34,593 nt of DNA from Christensenella sp. UBA7703 (GCA_002482505.1 DLGD01000025.1:1-34593); one strand, 5' to 3'. Counted from the stretch's first letter, positions 7,788 through 16,110 are shown. The notes: generated by a model not told the origin, from the sequence alone. A program made the numbers and translations.

Positions 7788-8282
7788 TTAATCCAGAAGA
7801 TTTTTTGTGTATTTACGCGGATTGTTCTGAATATAGTGCTGAACCTCATCCATTTCCGTGTTGTTTCGAATGATTCTTTCGTAAAATGATTTTTGCCAAA
7901 TGGAATATCCCAGTTGTCGGGATACCCAGCGCTTCATTGAACCGATAACCTTCAGTAGCATAACGTTTGCCGTTTCCTGCGCGGTTGGGTCACTCGTACA
8001 GCGCACTGTTTCAGTTGGATGAATGATAACGAGCAGGTGTATGTGATCCCGCATGACGCAATATCGGTCAATCTCTATCGCGTCATAGTGGGTGGGTATC
8101 TGCTGGATTGCTGTCTCAATGATTTTTCCGATTTGTGAAAGCGTTGGTTCGTCTAGTCCGATGGTTCCTTCATCCCACAACAACGCATATCTTTGCGTGG
8201 TGCAGATCGTCACAAAATATGTGCCGCTGGACGAGTAATCATGTCCTTCTAAACGAATCTTTTTTCGAACTGGCAATTCCAC
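7788..8282 (-). CDS. REP-associated tyrosine transposase (RAYT, HUH / Y1 family)
   Basis: A 164-residue single-stranded-DNA transposase of the IS200/IS605-like Y1 superfamily. The start VELPVRKKIRLEGHDYSSSG matches the conserved RAYT beginning, with HIH (80-82) as the HUH metal motif and KSFYERIIRN with Tyr134 as the likely nucleophile. The C-terminus YIQNNPRKY is also typical. The start is a GTG at 8282, chosen from family alignment; GAGGAG lies about 16-20 bases upstream and would fit an ATT at 8291 better. The frame continues open upstream to 8501, but that part translates the REP copy and is not conserved in character. The gene appears intact. Confidence 0.87.
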   Translation of the reverse strand: MELPVRKKIRLEGHDYSSSGTYFVTICTTQRYALLWDEGTIGLDEPTLSQIGKIIETAIQQIPTHYDAIEIDRYCVMRDHIHLLVIIHPTETVRCTSDPTAQETANVMLLKVIGSMKRWVSRQLGYSIWQKSFYERIIRNNTEMDEVQHYIQNNPRKYTKNLLD

Positions 8283-8344
8283 CTTTGCAATCCGCCATCT
8301 CCTCTGTCGGTACACAACGCAACTTCGTGCAGGCGCGCAAGCCG

Positions 8345-8372
8345 CCTGTAGGGGCGGATAGCATCCGCCCGC
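8345..8372 (-). repeat. REP palindrome, copy 2 (upstream of RAYT gene)
   Basis: The exact reverse complement of 7731-7758, carrying the same GGGCGGAT / ATCCGCCC hairpin arms with a three-base loop. Confidence 0.85.
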
Positions 8373-8414
8373 AGACTCTGATTGTCCGCAAAACCACCAC
8401 GTTTGTCTCGTTAC

Positions 8415-8443
8415 AATATAAACGAAACGTGCCAATAAATCAA
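8415..8443 (-). promoter_or_regulatory. Candidate promoter upstream of the RAYT element
   Basis: TTGATT (8438-8443) and TATATT (8415-8420) on the minus strand with a 17-base spacer. It lies outside the REP ends. An imperfect inverted repeat (CACGTTT at 8398-8404, AAACGTG at 8425-8431) straddles the -10 box and could be an operator. Confidence 0.5.
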
Positions 8444-8500
8444 CACAAGTTGATGAAACTGGTGTTAACACAACGTGAACTTGAACTGTAGAATGTGACA

Positions 8501-8530
8501 AAAAAGAGAGACGGAAGAAAACCGCCTCTC
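8501..8530 (-). terminator. Terminator after the two-TM protein gene
   Basis: On the minus strand GAGAGGCGG and CCGTCTCTC (8506-8530) form a nine-pair stem with one G-U pair, followed by a run of T. Confidence 0.85.
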
Positions 8531-8547
8531 AAAATTAAGATAATGTG

Positions 8548-9579
8548 TTATTTCGGGTGGTTCTGTTTGTAGTCCTTCACGCGCTGTCGATAGAGCTTGA
8601 TGTTGTCAAACGAATAGCCAATCAGGCAGTTCGGGTTTGCCGTAAAGATTGCACGCGCGGTGTCATTGAGCATCTGGTCGTTGACGGCTTTGTTTGCCAG
8701 CACGGCACTCTTTCCGTCGTATAAACTCGCGATGATCTGTTTTCCAACCGGAATACCATAGCTGCGCTGCACACGCTGATACGCCCAACCGATATCGCCA
8801 TAGGGCAGAACCCAGCCGCTGGCGCCGCAGAACACAAACTGCTTGGAGAGGATCAGCTTGGATTTTTCAAAATGAATGCTCTCCGGCGCAGAAAACTCTG
8901 CCTCGGCTTCTTCCAGCTTGCCGAGTTCATAAAGACGTTGTTCGCTCTTTTGATAATTCTTGCGCTGCGCGGAGGCTGTCACAATCACGACGATCAGGAA
9001 GCAGGCGGCCACCGCGGCACCGATGATGAACCCATAGGCATTGCCGTCGTTGATGTTCTCTCCTTCGCCGAGATAGTTGCTGCCATAGAAGTCAAGGATC
9101 TGGTCCTTAGTCGCGTTGTCATACATCGTGGCGATCTGCGCCGCATCGTCGGAATCTACGCTGTGCGTAACCCCTGTCAGACGGACCGGTTCCGGCAATA
9201 CAAACGTCTGCGGGTCGGCGGTTGCGGATGCATCATACGCATCCTGCAAAGCGGAGAGTTGTGCTGCCTTGGAATCGTCCAGCGTGAGTAAAAACCAGTT
9301 GCCGTCCGTATCCATCGCCTCGTAAATCGTATAGTTTTCGTCGCCGGTGACCTTCAACAGCCAGTGCGAGAGTAACGTTACGTCCACATAGCTATAAGTG
9401 CTGCTGTCCAGCGTCGTACTCATCTGCACTGGGCCCGGTTTGGGCTTGGTGAATTCAAACACCGCGCCGAGGATCATAAGCGAGAGCAGTGCAGCGAGTA
9501 TGATCTGCCAGATGCGCAGAGATTTCTTTGGCGCCATAAATTCAGCGAGGGTTTGCTGTTTTACCGCATTTGCTTCCAT
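8548..9579 (-). CDS. Unrecognised membrane protein with two TM segments
   Basis: A 343-residue protein I do not recognise. Residues 22-41 and 183-202 are membrane spans. Between them is a roughly 140-residue, acidic, probably extracytoplasmic domain. After the second span comes a short charged, helix-prone stretch and then a soluble domain of about 115 residues (FEKSKLILSKQFVF ... DIGWAYQ ... IIASLYDGKSAVLANK). Its strand pattern recalls small PH-like membrane domains, but that is only an impression. The start ATG 9579 was chosen because the span order and composition fit; the frame is open to 9684. A G-rich tract (eight G on the minus strand, 9591-9598) serves in place of a normal ribosome site. 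It is monocistronic, with its own promoter and terminator. Confidence 0.7.
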   Translation of the reverse strand: MEANAVKQQTLAEFMAPKKSLRIWQIILAALLSLMILGAVFEFTKPKPGPVQMSTTLDSSTYSYVDVTLLSHWLLKVTGDENYTIYEAMDTDGNWFLLTLDDSKAAQLSALQDAYDASATADPQTFVLPEPVRLTGVTHSVDSDDAAQIATMYDNATKDQILDFYGSNYLGEGENINDGNAYGFIIGAAVAACFLIVVIVTASAQRKNYQKSEQRLYELGKLEEAEAEFSAPESIHFEKSKLILSKQFVFCGASGWVLPYGDIGWAYQRVQRSYGIPVGKQIIASLYDGKSAVLANKAVNDQMLNDTARAIFTANPNCLIGYSFDNIKLYRQRVKDYKQNHPK

Positions 9580-9616
9580 AGAAAATGAGTCCCCCCCCAT
9601 ATCGTATTGTTTTTCT

Positions 9617-9645
9617 AGTATACAGGATACAAGTGTGCCCGTAAA
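9617..9645 (-). promoter_or_regulatory. Promoter of the two-TM protein gene
   Basis: TTTACG (9640-9645) and TATACT (9617-9622) on the minus strand with a 17-base spacer, 38 bases upstream of the ATG. Confidence 0.6.
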
Positions 9646-9723
9646 GAATGAAAACGGCGAATATGCGTGGCTCTGGCGGGACACATCCCCGCTGTGCTAG
9701 AATGAAGGCGGAGGAATGAATGT

Positions 9724-12666
9724 ATGCTGAAAATTGCGCAGTGCTCCGATCAGTTTTATCCCATTACCGACGGCGTGAGCCGCGTGGTAAACGCTTATGC
9801 GCGGGAGCTTTGCGCCCTTGGGCAAGAGGTGTACGTGATTACCCCGCTTGTGACACAGGGCTATCGCGGCAGGCTGCCGTATGAAATACTGGATTATATT
9901 GCACTGAGCCTGCCCGGCGGCACGCAGCTGAAGTCGACCTCCGCCACGCTGGATATGCACTATCTCACGCGGGTCAACGCGCACTCGTTTGACATTGTGC
10001 ATGCGCACAGCCCCGGTTCCGCCGGGTATGAGGCGGTGCGCATTGCGGACAAGTGCCATGTGCCGCTGGTCGGCACTTTTCATACGAAATATATCCGCGA
10101 ATACCTGATGAACCCGAAGGATGAGCGACAATATCAGCTCTCCAAGTATTTCGCGTTTGATTTTTTCAATCGTTGCGACGAAATATGGGTCGCCAGTGAG
10201 GAAGCACGCTCGTTTCTCTATGATCGTGGGTTTGAAGGTAACGTCGAGGTATTTGACAACGGCACCGAGCAGGAAGAAGCGGACGCGCAAACGCGGGAGC
10301 GCGCGCGGGAGGTGTTTCACCTTGCGCAGTCGCCCGCGCTGCTCTTTGCCGGCAGTTTGGACCAGCAAAAGAACCTTGGCCGCGTGCTGGAGGCGGCGGC
10401 GCTGCTGCGCCAACGCGGGCTGGAGTTTCAGCTCCTGATTGCAGGTTCGGGCCCGGAGGAGAAGCATGCGCGCGCGCTTGCGCGGGAACTCGGCGTTCTC
10501 GGCACCGTGCGCTTTTTGGGACAGATTACGGACGAAGCCCTGCTGAGCGGTCTCTATGCCGAGAGCGCCCTTTGCCTGTTTCCGATGCAGCGCATCAGCG
10601 CGGGGCTCGTCGTGCGCGAAGCCGCGGTGCAAGGCACGCCTTCGCTCGTCATCGCGGGCAGCCTGCCGGGGGAACTGATTACGGATGGTGTAAACGGGCT
10701 GACCTGCGGGGATAATGCGGAGAGTATGGCGCAGGCGATTGAAGACTATCTATCCGATCCGTCGGCACAGGAGAAGATGCGAAAGCAGGCGCGTGCGATG
10801 GCACCCGTTGCCTGGGATGCGGTGGTTTCCCGCGTGAATGCGCGTTATGAAATGCTCGCGGGAATGGAGCGCGCGCAGCTGCGCCGAAAGCGCGGGATCT
10901 TCCGCAAGGAGATGGACAAGGTCGACCTCACGCTGCAAAAACGCGCGATGGACATGATCTGGAAGTTTCTCACACAGGACACCCAGCATCTTTACCCCTA
11001 TGCGCACAGCCCGCAGAAGCCCGCGTTTGTGCCGCAGGCGGAAAAGAAGCCGCTGCCGCGCAGCACGCCGGAGCGGGAGGGGGTTTCGTCGCGCGCCATC
11101 CATGCGCTGCTGGACGCAATCCATGCGGACGAGGCGGCAAAGGCGCACGAAATCATGATTTTGCGCAACGGAAAGGTGATCGCGGAGGCGAACTGGTCAC
11201 CCTATGATAGCCACCTGCCGCATCAGCTCTATTCGCTGAGCAAGAGCATTACCGCAACCGCCGTCGGCATGCTGGTGGACGAAGGGCTGCTGAGCATCGA
11301 CGAGCGACTCTGCGATATCTTCTTTGACAAAGCGCCGGAGAGCGAAACGCACCCCGCGCAGAAAATGACGGTTCGGATGCTGCTGAACATGAGCACGGGA
11401 ACGTATTTTAATGAAGCGGGCTCCGCGATGGGGACGGACTGGGAGCGTGACTTCTTGAATGCACCCGTGAAGTTTGAGCCGGGCAGCGCGTTTGACTACA
11501 ACTCCATGAACACCTATATGCTCGCCGCAATCGTCCGCCGAAAGACCGGCGAAACGTTGACCGAATATCTCACACCGCGTTTGTATGAGCCGCTGGGCAT
11601 CGAATCCCACTATTGGGAAACCTGCCCGAACGGAACGGAAAAAGGAGGCTGGGGGCTTTCACTCACGCCGGAAAGCGTCGCCAAAGTGGGTCAACTCTAC
11701 CTAAACAAGGGTGTTTGGAAGACGCTGTTCGGCGAAAAACGGCTGCTCTCTGAACAATGGATTGAGGAAGCGACGAAACCGCAGATCGACACGCCACACG
11801 GCGAGATCACCTACGGCTACGGGCACCAAATCTGGATGACCGCGCGCAAAGGCGCGTTTCTCTTCAACGGCGCGTTTGGGCAATATATGCTCGCGCTTCC
11901 GGACCTCAACGCCATCGTGGTGTTGTTCTCCGGCACATCGCGTTTGTTTGCGCAGGGTGGCGTGCTGGACTATGTAACCAGCGCGTTTGACGGAATCGGG
12001 AGCAAGTCCCTTCCGCGTGACCCGCGCGCGGAGGACGCGATGGAGACGACGATTGCGGCGTTGAGCACGAGGAATCGCGCGCCGTTCTATCTGGCAGATC
12101 GCAAGAGCGTCCCGCTGGAGGAGTTCACCGCGCGTCTGGTGGATCGTGTCTATACTTTCGATGGGAACATCGGCGGGTTGATGCCGTTTATCCTGCAAAG
12201 CGTGCACAACAACTTTACCACGGGGCTCAAACAGATCGTCTTTAGCCGCGCCGAGGGCGGAGCGCTGGCCATCGAGATGGTGGAAGGGGAGTACAAGCAC
12301 CGCTTTACACTGATCGAGGGCGGATACACGAGCGCAACCATCACGCAGCGCGGGGATGTGTTTGAGGCGCGGTTTACCGTGCAGACGGAGCTTTCTGAGA
12401 GCGGCGAACTCTCGCTGAATATCGTGGCGCATTTTATCGAAACACCGTTTACGCGGCTGATTCGCATCTCGCTCACGGGTGAGGATACGATCAAGGTCGT
12501 GTTCGACGAGCTGCCGAGCATCCGCGACGCTTCCGAGATGCTGATGGAGCTGACGGGGATCACGCGCGCGCAGATCGTCCGCAACGTTTTGCCGCTGCTC
12601 AAGCAAGAGCGGATGCAGCACACACTCCGCACGTTTACCACCGTTACGATACAGGGGAAACTGTAA
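9724..12666 (+). CDS. Fusion of a GT4 glycosyltransferase and a serine beta-lactamase-like hydrolase
   Basis: A single 980-residue frame with two enzyme parts. Residues 1-385 are a GT-B fold family 4 glycosyltransferase resembling diacylglycerol glucosyltransferases (SDQFYPITDGVSRVV, VGTFHTKYIREYLM, LFAGSLDQQKN, IAGSGPE). In the usual EX7E motif the second Glu (299) is present but the first position is Ile291. A charged linker follows (about 385-450). Residues 450-750 are a class C beta-lactamase / penicillin-binding-protein-like hydrolase with S504-L-S-K507, Tyr592-Asn-Ser594 and a FNGAFGQ (714-720) third motif. The last 230 residues are a beta-rich tail of unknown role. There is no signal peptide or clear membrane span, so the hydrolase should be cytoplasmic. 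GGAGG lies ten bases before ATG 9724. Substrates are unknown; action on lipid or cell-wall glycans is a guess. Confidence 0.85.
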   Translation: MLKIAQCSDQFYPITDGVSRVVNAYARELCALGQEVYVITPLVTQGYRGRLPYEILDYIALSLPGGTQLKSTSATLDMHYLTRVNAHSFDIVHAHSPGSAGYEAVRIADKCHVPLVGTFHTKYIREYLMNPKDERQYQLSKYFAFDFFNRCDEIWVASEEARSFLYDRGFEGNVEVFDNGTEQEEADAQTRERAREVFHLAQSPALLFAGSLDQQKNLGRVLEAAALLRQRGLEFQLLIAGSGPEEKHARALARELGVLGTVRFLGQITDEALLSGLYAESALCLFPMQRISAGLVVREAAVQGTPSLVIAGSLPGELITDGVNGLTCGDNAESMAQAIEDYLSDPSAQEKMRKQARAMAPVAWDAVVSRVNARYEMLAGMERAQLRRKRGIFRKEMDKVDLTLQKRAMDMIWKFLTQDTQHLYPYAHSPQKPAFVPQAEKKPLPRSTPEREGVSSRAIHALLDAIHADEAAKAHEIMILRNGKVIAEANWSPYDSHLPHQLYSLSKSITATAVGMLVDEGLLSIDERLCDIFFDKAPESETHPAQKMTVRMLLNMSTGTYFNEAGSAMGTDWERDFLNAPVKFEPGSAFDYNSMNTYMLAAIVRRKTGETLTEYLTPRLYEPLGIESHYWETCPNGTEKGGWGLSLTPESVAKVGQLYLNKGVWKTLFGEKRLLSEQWIEEATKPQIDTPHGEITYGYGHQIWMTARKGAFLFNGAFGQYMLALPDLNAIVVLFSGTSRLFAQGGVLDYVTSAFDGIGSKSLPRDPRAEDAMETTIAALSTRNRAPFYLADRKSVPLEEFTARLVDRVYTFDGNIGGLMPFILQSVHNNFTTGLKQIVFSRAEGGALAIEMVEGEYKHRFTLIEGGYTSATITQRGDVFEARFTVQTELSESGELSLNIVAHFIETPFTRLIRISLTGEDTIKVVFDELPSIRDASEMLMELTGITRAQIVRNVLPLLKQERMQHTLRTFTTVTIQGKL

Positions 12667-12673
12667 GCGAAAT

Positions 12674-12756
12674 TGCCGCCTGCGGCATATGTTACCACAC
12701 GGGGTAAATCATAAACCGCAGAACTTGGCGGGATTCCATATCTACCATTTATGGTA
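12674..12756 (+). other. Small palindromes in the 179-base gap after the fusion gene
   Basis: Three short inverted repeats follow one another: TGCCGC-CT-GCGGCA (12674-12687), TTACC-acacg-GGTAA nearby, and TACCAT-TT-ATGGTA (12743-12756). None has a T-run. They may be mRNA 3' structures or operators; no gene is visible here. Confidence 0.35.
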
Positions 12757-12801
12757 AATTTGGTTGTATCGACAGGGATACAGGCAAAACATTTGCAACA
12801 T

Positions 12802-12835
12802 AAAAAAGAGCGGAACCGTCAGGTTCCGCTCTTTT
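12802..12835. terminator. Bidirectional terminator between the fusion gene and clpX
   Basis: GAGCGGAACC (12808-12817) pairs perfectly with GGTTCCGCTC (12822-12831) around a four-base loop, with an A-run on the left and a T-run on the right. Confidence 0.93.
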
Positions 12836-12845
12836 AATGCTCTCG

Positions 12846-14114
12846 TTATGCCGACTGCTTGGGCTTCTTTGCGGCCTTCTTTTCGCCTGTGCTCTCGACG
12901 AGCAGCGGCGGACAGACCTTGTCGATGACGTCCTTGGTGATGCGGCAGTAGCCGATGTCATCACGCGAGGGGATGTCGAACATGATGTCCAGCATCACGT
13001 CTTCGAGGATAGCACGCAATCCGCGCGCGCCGGTCTTGCGCTCGATGGCCTTCTTCGCCACGGCACGCAGCGCCTCTTCGTCAAAGCTCAGCTCCACGCC
13101 GTCCATCTCAAACAACCGCTGATATTGCTTGGTCAGCGCGTTTTTCGGCTCGGTGAGGATGCGCATGAGCGCGTTTTCGTCGAGGTTTTCCAGCGTGACG
13201 ATGATCGGCATGCGTCCCACAAACTCCGGAATCAATCCGAACTTCAGCAGGTCTTCCGGCAGGATGCTCTTGAGCGTCTCGCCGACGTCTTTTTGCACGT
13301 TGCTGGTTACCTCCGCGCCGAAGCCGAGGATCTTGTGGCCGATGCGTTTTTCGATGATCTTGTCGATCCCGGAGAACGCGCCGCCGCAAACGAAGAGGAT
13401 GTTCGTCGTGTCGATCTGGATGAACTCCTGATGCGGGTGCTTCCGCCCGCCCTGCGGCGGAACGGAGGCGACGGTGCCTTCGAGGATTTTCAGCAGTGCC
13501 TGCTGCACGCCTTCGCCGGAGACATCGCGCGTGATGGAGACATTCTCGCCTTTTCGGGCGATCTTGTCGATCTCGTCAATATAGATGATGCCCTTGCTGG
13601 CCTTCTCCACATCGTAATCCGCTGCCTGAATCAGCTTGAGCAGGATGTTTTCCACATCCTCGCCAACATAGCCCGCCTCAGTGAGGCTGGTTGCGTCCGC
13701 AACGGCAAACGGCACGTTGAGGATGCGCGCGAGCGTCTGCGCCAGCATCGTCTTGCCGCTGCCCGTTGGCCCCAGCATGATGATGTTGCTCTTTTGCAGT
13801 TCGATCTCGTCGTCCTTTTTCGCGGGGGTATGGATTCGCTTATAGTGGTTATACACCGCAACCGCCAGTGCGCGCTTTGCCATATCCTGACCGATGACGT
13901 ACTGGTTGAGCTGGGAGACGATATCCTGCGGTTTGGGGATGTTGGTCAGGTCGATGGGTTCGGCCTCCACATCCTCTTCAATGATCTCGCGGCAAAGCTC
14001 GACGCATTCGTTGCAGATGTTCACGCCGGGTCCCGCGATGATGCGGTGAACGTCCTCCTGCGCCTTGCCGCAAAACGAACAGCGCACGACGGACGAATCT
14101 TCAACTTTTGTCAT
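12846..14114 (-). CDS. clpX: ATP-dependent Clp protease ATP-binding subunit ClpX
   Basis: A 422-residue AAA+ unfoldase that recognises tagged substrates and threads them into ClpP. The N-terminal zinc-binding domain shows Cys12, Cys15, Cys34 and Cys37. Then come Walker A GPTGSGKT and Walker B IIYIDEIDKIA, and the ClpP-docking loop region around IGF-type residues (HKILGFGAEVTS). The lysine-rich C-terminus (GEKKAAKKPKQ) resembles the tail of the trigger factor gene in the same operon. It starts 18 bases after clpP stops, with AAAGGGG as ribosome site, and is the last gene of tig-clpP-clpX. lon, often next downstream, is absent. Confidence 0.97.
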   Translation of the reverse strand: MTKVEDSSVVRCSFCGKAQEDVHRIIAGPGVNICNECVELCREIIEEDVEAEPIDLTNIPKPQDIVSQLNQYVIGQDMAKRALAVAVYNHYKRIHTPAKKDDEIELQKSNIIMLGPTGSGKTMLAQTLARILNVPFAVADATSLTEAGYVGEDVENILLKLIQAADYDVEKASKGIIYIDEIDKIARKGENVSITRDVSGEGVQQALLKILEGTVASVPPQGGRKHPHQEFIQIDTTNILFVCGGAFSGIDKIIEKRIGHKILGFGAEVTSNVQKDVGETLKSILPEDLLKFGLIPEFVGRMPIIVTLENLDENALMRILTEPKNALTKQYQRLFEMDGVELSFDEEALRAVAKKAIERKTGARGLRAILEDVMLDIMFDIPSRDDIGYCRITKDVIDKVCPPLLVESTGEKKAAKKPKQSA

Positions 14115-14132
14115 AAACTACCCCTTTCCGGG

Positions 14133-14717
14133 TTATCTGCGCGGGGGAAAGACCTCATCGATCAATCCGTAGGCGCGCGCCTCCTCGGCGCTCATGTAAT
14201 TGTCCCGCTCGGTGTCCTGCGTGACGCGCGCGACGCTTTGGCCGGTGCGCTCCGCCAGAATCTCGTTGAGCCGCTTCTTGAGCTTGAGTATCTGTTCAGC
14301 CTGAATGTTGATGTCCGTGGCCTGTCCGTGCGCGCCGCCGCTGACTTGATGGATCATGATCTCGGCGTTGGGCAGCGCCTTTCGCTTGCCCTTTGCGCCC
14401 GCCGCGAGCAGAAACGCACCCATCGAGGCGGCAAGTCCGATGCAGATGGTGGACACTTCGCATTTGATGTACTGCATCGTATCGTAGATGGCGAGTCCCG
14501 CGCTTACGGAACCGCCGGGCGAGTTGATGTAGAGGTTGATATCTTTATCGGGGTCGTCGCCCTCTAAAAAGAGCAACTGCGCGACGACGCTGTTTGCGAT
14601 GTCGTCGTCGATCGGGCCGCCGATGAAGATGATGCGGTCTTTGAGCAGGCGGCTGTAGATGTCATAACTGCGTTCGCCGTGGCTGGTCTGCTCGATGACC
14701 ATTGGGATGAGATTCAT
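14133..14717 (-). CDS. clpP: ATP-dependent Clp protease proteolytic subunit ClpP
   Basis: A 194-residue serine protease that forms the double-heptamer chamber used with ClpX. The catalytic triad is visible at canonical positions: Ser98 in GLAASMGAF, His123 in EIMIHQ, Asp172 in TERDNYMSA. Substrate-binding INSPGGSV is at residues 65-72. The ATG at 14717 is preceded by AAGGAGGG at good spacing. It sits between tig and clpX on the same strand. No CtsR-type operator was recognised upstream. Confidence 0.97.
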   Translation of the reverse strand: MNLIPMVIEQTSHGERSYDIYSRLLKDRIIFIGGPIDDDIANSVVAQLLFLEGDDPDKDINLYINSPGGSVSAGLAIYDTMQYIKCEVSTICIGLAASMGAFLLAAGAKGKRKALPNAEIMIHQVSGGAHGQATDINIQAEQILKLKKRLNEILAERTGQSVARVTQDTERDNYMSAEEARAYGLIDEVFPPRR

Positions 14718-14775
14718 GCGTGATTCCCTCCTTCTCGGGAAATGGGGTGTAGTGATTGGAAAAACCGAGGAACGC

Positions 14776-16110
14776 TTACTCCTTCGGTTCTGCCTTTTTC
14801 GCGGCTTTCTTTGCGGGCTTCTTCTCCGCGTCTTCCTTGACGAGAACCACGCTGTCGGTCACGATCTTGACCGCTTTTCTTGCCAGCACGTTGTCGCTGA
14901 GGTATTCGCGGTCGTCTTCTTTGAGCGTCTTTTCGAATTCTTCTGCGCTCTTGCCGCTGCCTTCCGCATACTCGGCGATGATGGCCTTCATGTCGTCTTC
15001 GGTGCAGGTCACGCCTTCTTTTTCGCCGATGGCTTCGATGACGAGCTGCATCTTCACGCGGGCGGTCGCTTCTGTGCGATAGCTTTCCTTCAGGCCGTTC
15101 ATATCGGTGCCGGTGTATTTCACATAGTCTTCCAGCGAAAGCCCGCTCATGCTCAGCTGATACGCGATGTCGCGCAGCATGTAGTTGATCTGGCGTTCGA
15201 CCATCGCGTCCGGAATGTCCACGATGGCGTTGTCGGAAGCACGCTGCAGCGCGATGTTCTCAATCGCGGTCTGGCGGTTCTTCGCGGCCTTTTCTTCCAT
15301 CTTGACTTTTTTGTCCGCCTTGAGCGCGTCGAGGGTGTCAAAGTCCGAAATGTCCTTTGCAAACTCGTCGTCCAGCGCGGGCAGTTCCTTGACCTGAACG
15401 CCCCTGATCTTGATGGCAAACACAGCGTCTTTGCCGGCAAGCGGGGCGGAATATTCGTCCGGGAACTTGACGGAAATGTCCTTCTCGTCGCCTGCTTTGA
15501 GGCCGACGAGCTGTTCTTCAAAGCCGGGGATAAATGTGCCGGAGCCGATGACGAGCAGCTGGTCTTCCGCCGTGCCGCCCTCAAACTTCTCGCCGTTCAC
15601 GCTGCCGGAATAGTCTAAGATCACGCGGTCGCCGTTTTCAACGGCGCGTTCCACTTCGAGGAAGCGGGCGCTTTTCTCGCGTTCTTTTTCGATCTCCGCC
15701 AGAACTTCTTCGTCTTTGACGGTGAAGTCGGGTTCCGGTACTTCGACCTTTTTATAGGCACCGAGGGTAACCTCGGGTTTGAGCTGTACTTCCGCGGTGA
15801 AGACAACGCCGTCCGCGCCGATGGTGGTAATATCCAGCGAGGGTTTATCCACGGCGGTGAGCTTGTGCTCTTCCAGTGCTGCGTCGTATGCATCTCCCCA
15901 AACGAGGTCAAATGCTTCTTCGTAGAACGCGCTCTCGCCATACATGCTTTCAATGACTTTGCGAGGGGCTTTGCCCTTGCGGAAGCCCGGCACGTTAAAG
16001 CGGCTTGCGGTCTTGTGGTATGCTTTCTGTACGGCTGTGCCGAACGCCTCAGGCGAAACGGAAATCGTCAGTTTTGCGCGGTTGTTTTCGAGTTTTTCAA
16101 AGGTTGCCAT
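14776..16110 (-). CDS. tig: Trigger factor (ribosome-associated chaperone)
   Basis: A 444-residue chaperone and peptidyl-prolyl isomerase that binds nascent chains at the ribosome exit. The N-terminal ribosome-binding domain carries the GFRKGKAP signature (about residues 42-49). The FKBP-like domain shows VILDYSGSVNGEKFEGG and PGFEEQLVGLKAGDEK, and the C-terminal helical domain is complete. It ends in a Lys/Ala-rich tail (KKPAKKAAKKAEPKE). ATG 16110 was chosen because GGAGGAG lies just upstream and the MATFEKLENN start matches the family; the frame is open for another 16 residues without support. It is the first gene of the operon with clpP and clpX. Confidence 0.96.
   Translation of the reverse strand: MATFEKLENNRAKLTISVSPEAFGTAVQKAYHKTASRFNVPGFRKGKAPRKVIESMYGESAFYEEAFDLVWGDAYDAALEEHKLTAVDKPSLDITTIGADGVVFTAEVQLKPEVTLGAYKKVEVPEPDFTVKDEEVLAEIEKEREKSARFLEVERAVENGDRVILDYSGSVNGEKFEGGTAEDQLLVIGSGTFIPGFEEQLVGLKAGDEKDISVKFPDEYSAPLAGKDAVFAIKIRGVQVKELPALDDEFAKDISDFDTLDALKADKKVKMEEKAAKNRQTAIENIALQRASDNAIVDIPDAMVERQINYMLRDIAYQLSMSGLSLEDYVKYTGTDMNGLKESYRTEATARVKMQLVIEAIGEKEGVTCTEDDMKAIIAEYAEGSGKSAEEFEKTLKEDDREYLSDNVLARKAVKIVTDSVVLVKEDAEKKPAKKAAKKAEPKE

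Larger units (their letters stand above)
7731..8372 (-). mobile_element. REP/RAYT element (transposase gene between inverted REP copies)
   Basis: A 642-base unit: a RAYT-type HUH transposase gene (7788-8282) flanked by two 28-base REP sequences that are identical and inverted. One lies 29 bases past the stop codon and one 62 bases before the start. Sequence identity stops at the REP edges. No target duplication is recognisable. Such RAYT-REP units are known in other bacteria; the single-stranded HUH mechanism is inferred from the family. Confidence 0.8.

Noticed and set aside
8283..8501. An N-terminal extension of the RAYT protein
   Set aside because: It translates through the REP palindrome and promoter, and the family start begins at the GTG at 8282.
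9695..9703. An extended -10 (TGCTAGAAT) as promoter of the glycosyltransferase fusion gene
   Set aside because: The predicted start point would fall within the ribosome site and no -35 box fits, so it is not listed as a feature.
12667..12845. A possible tRNA or small RNA gene between the fusion gene and clpX
   Set aside because: The small palindromes do not form a cloverleaf or a known RNA; only the terminator is convincing.
12837..14567. A long plus-strand frame (576 codons) opposite clpX and clpP
   Set aside because: It is antisense to two clearly conserved genes, and its openness follows from their GC-rich codon pattern.
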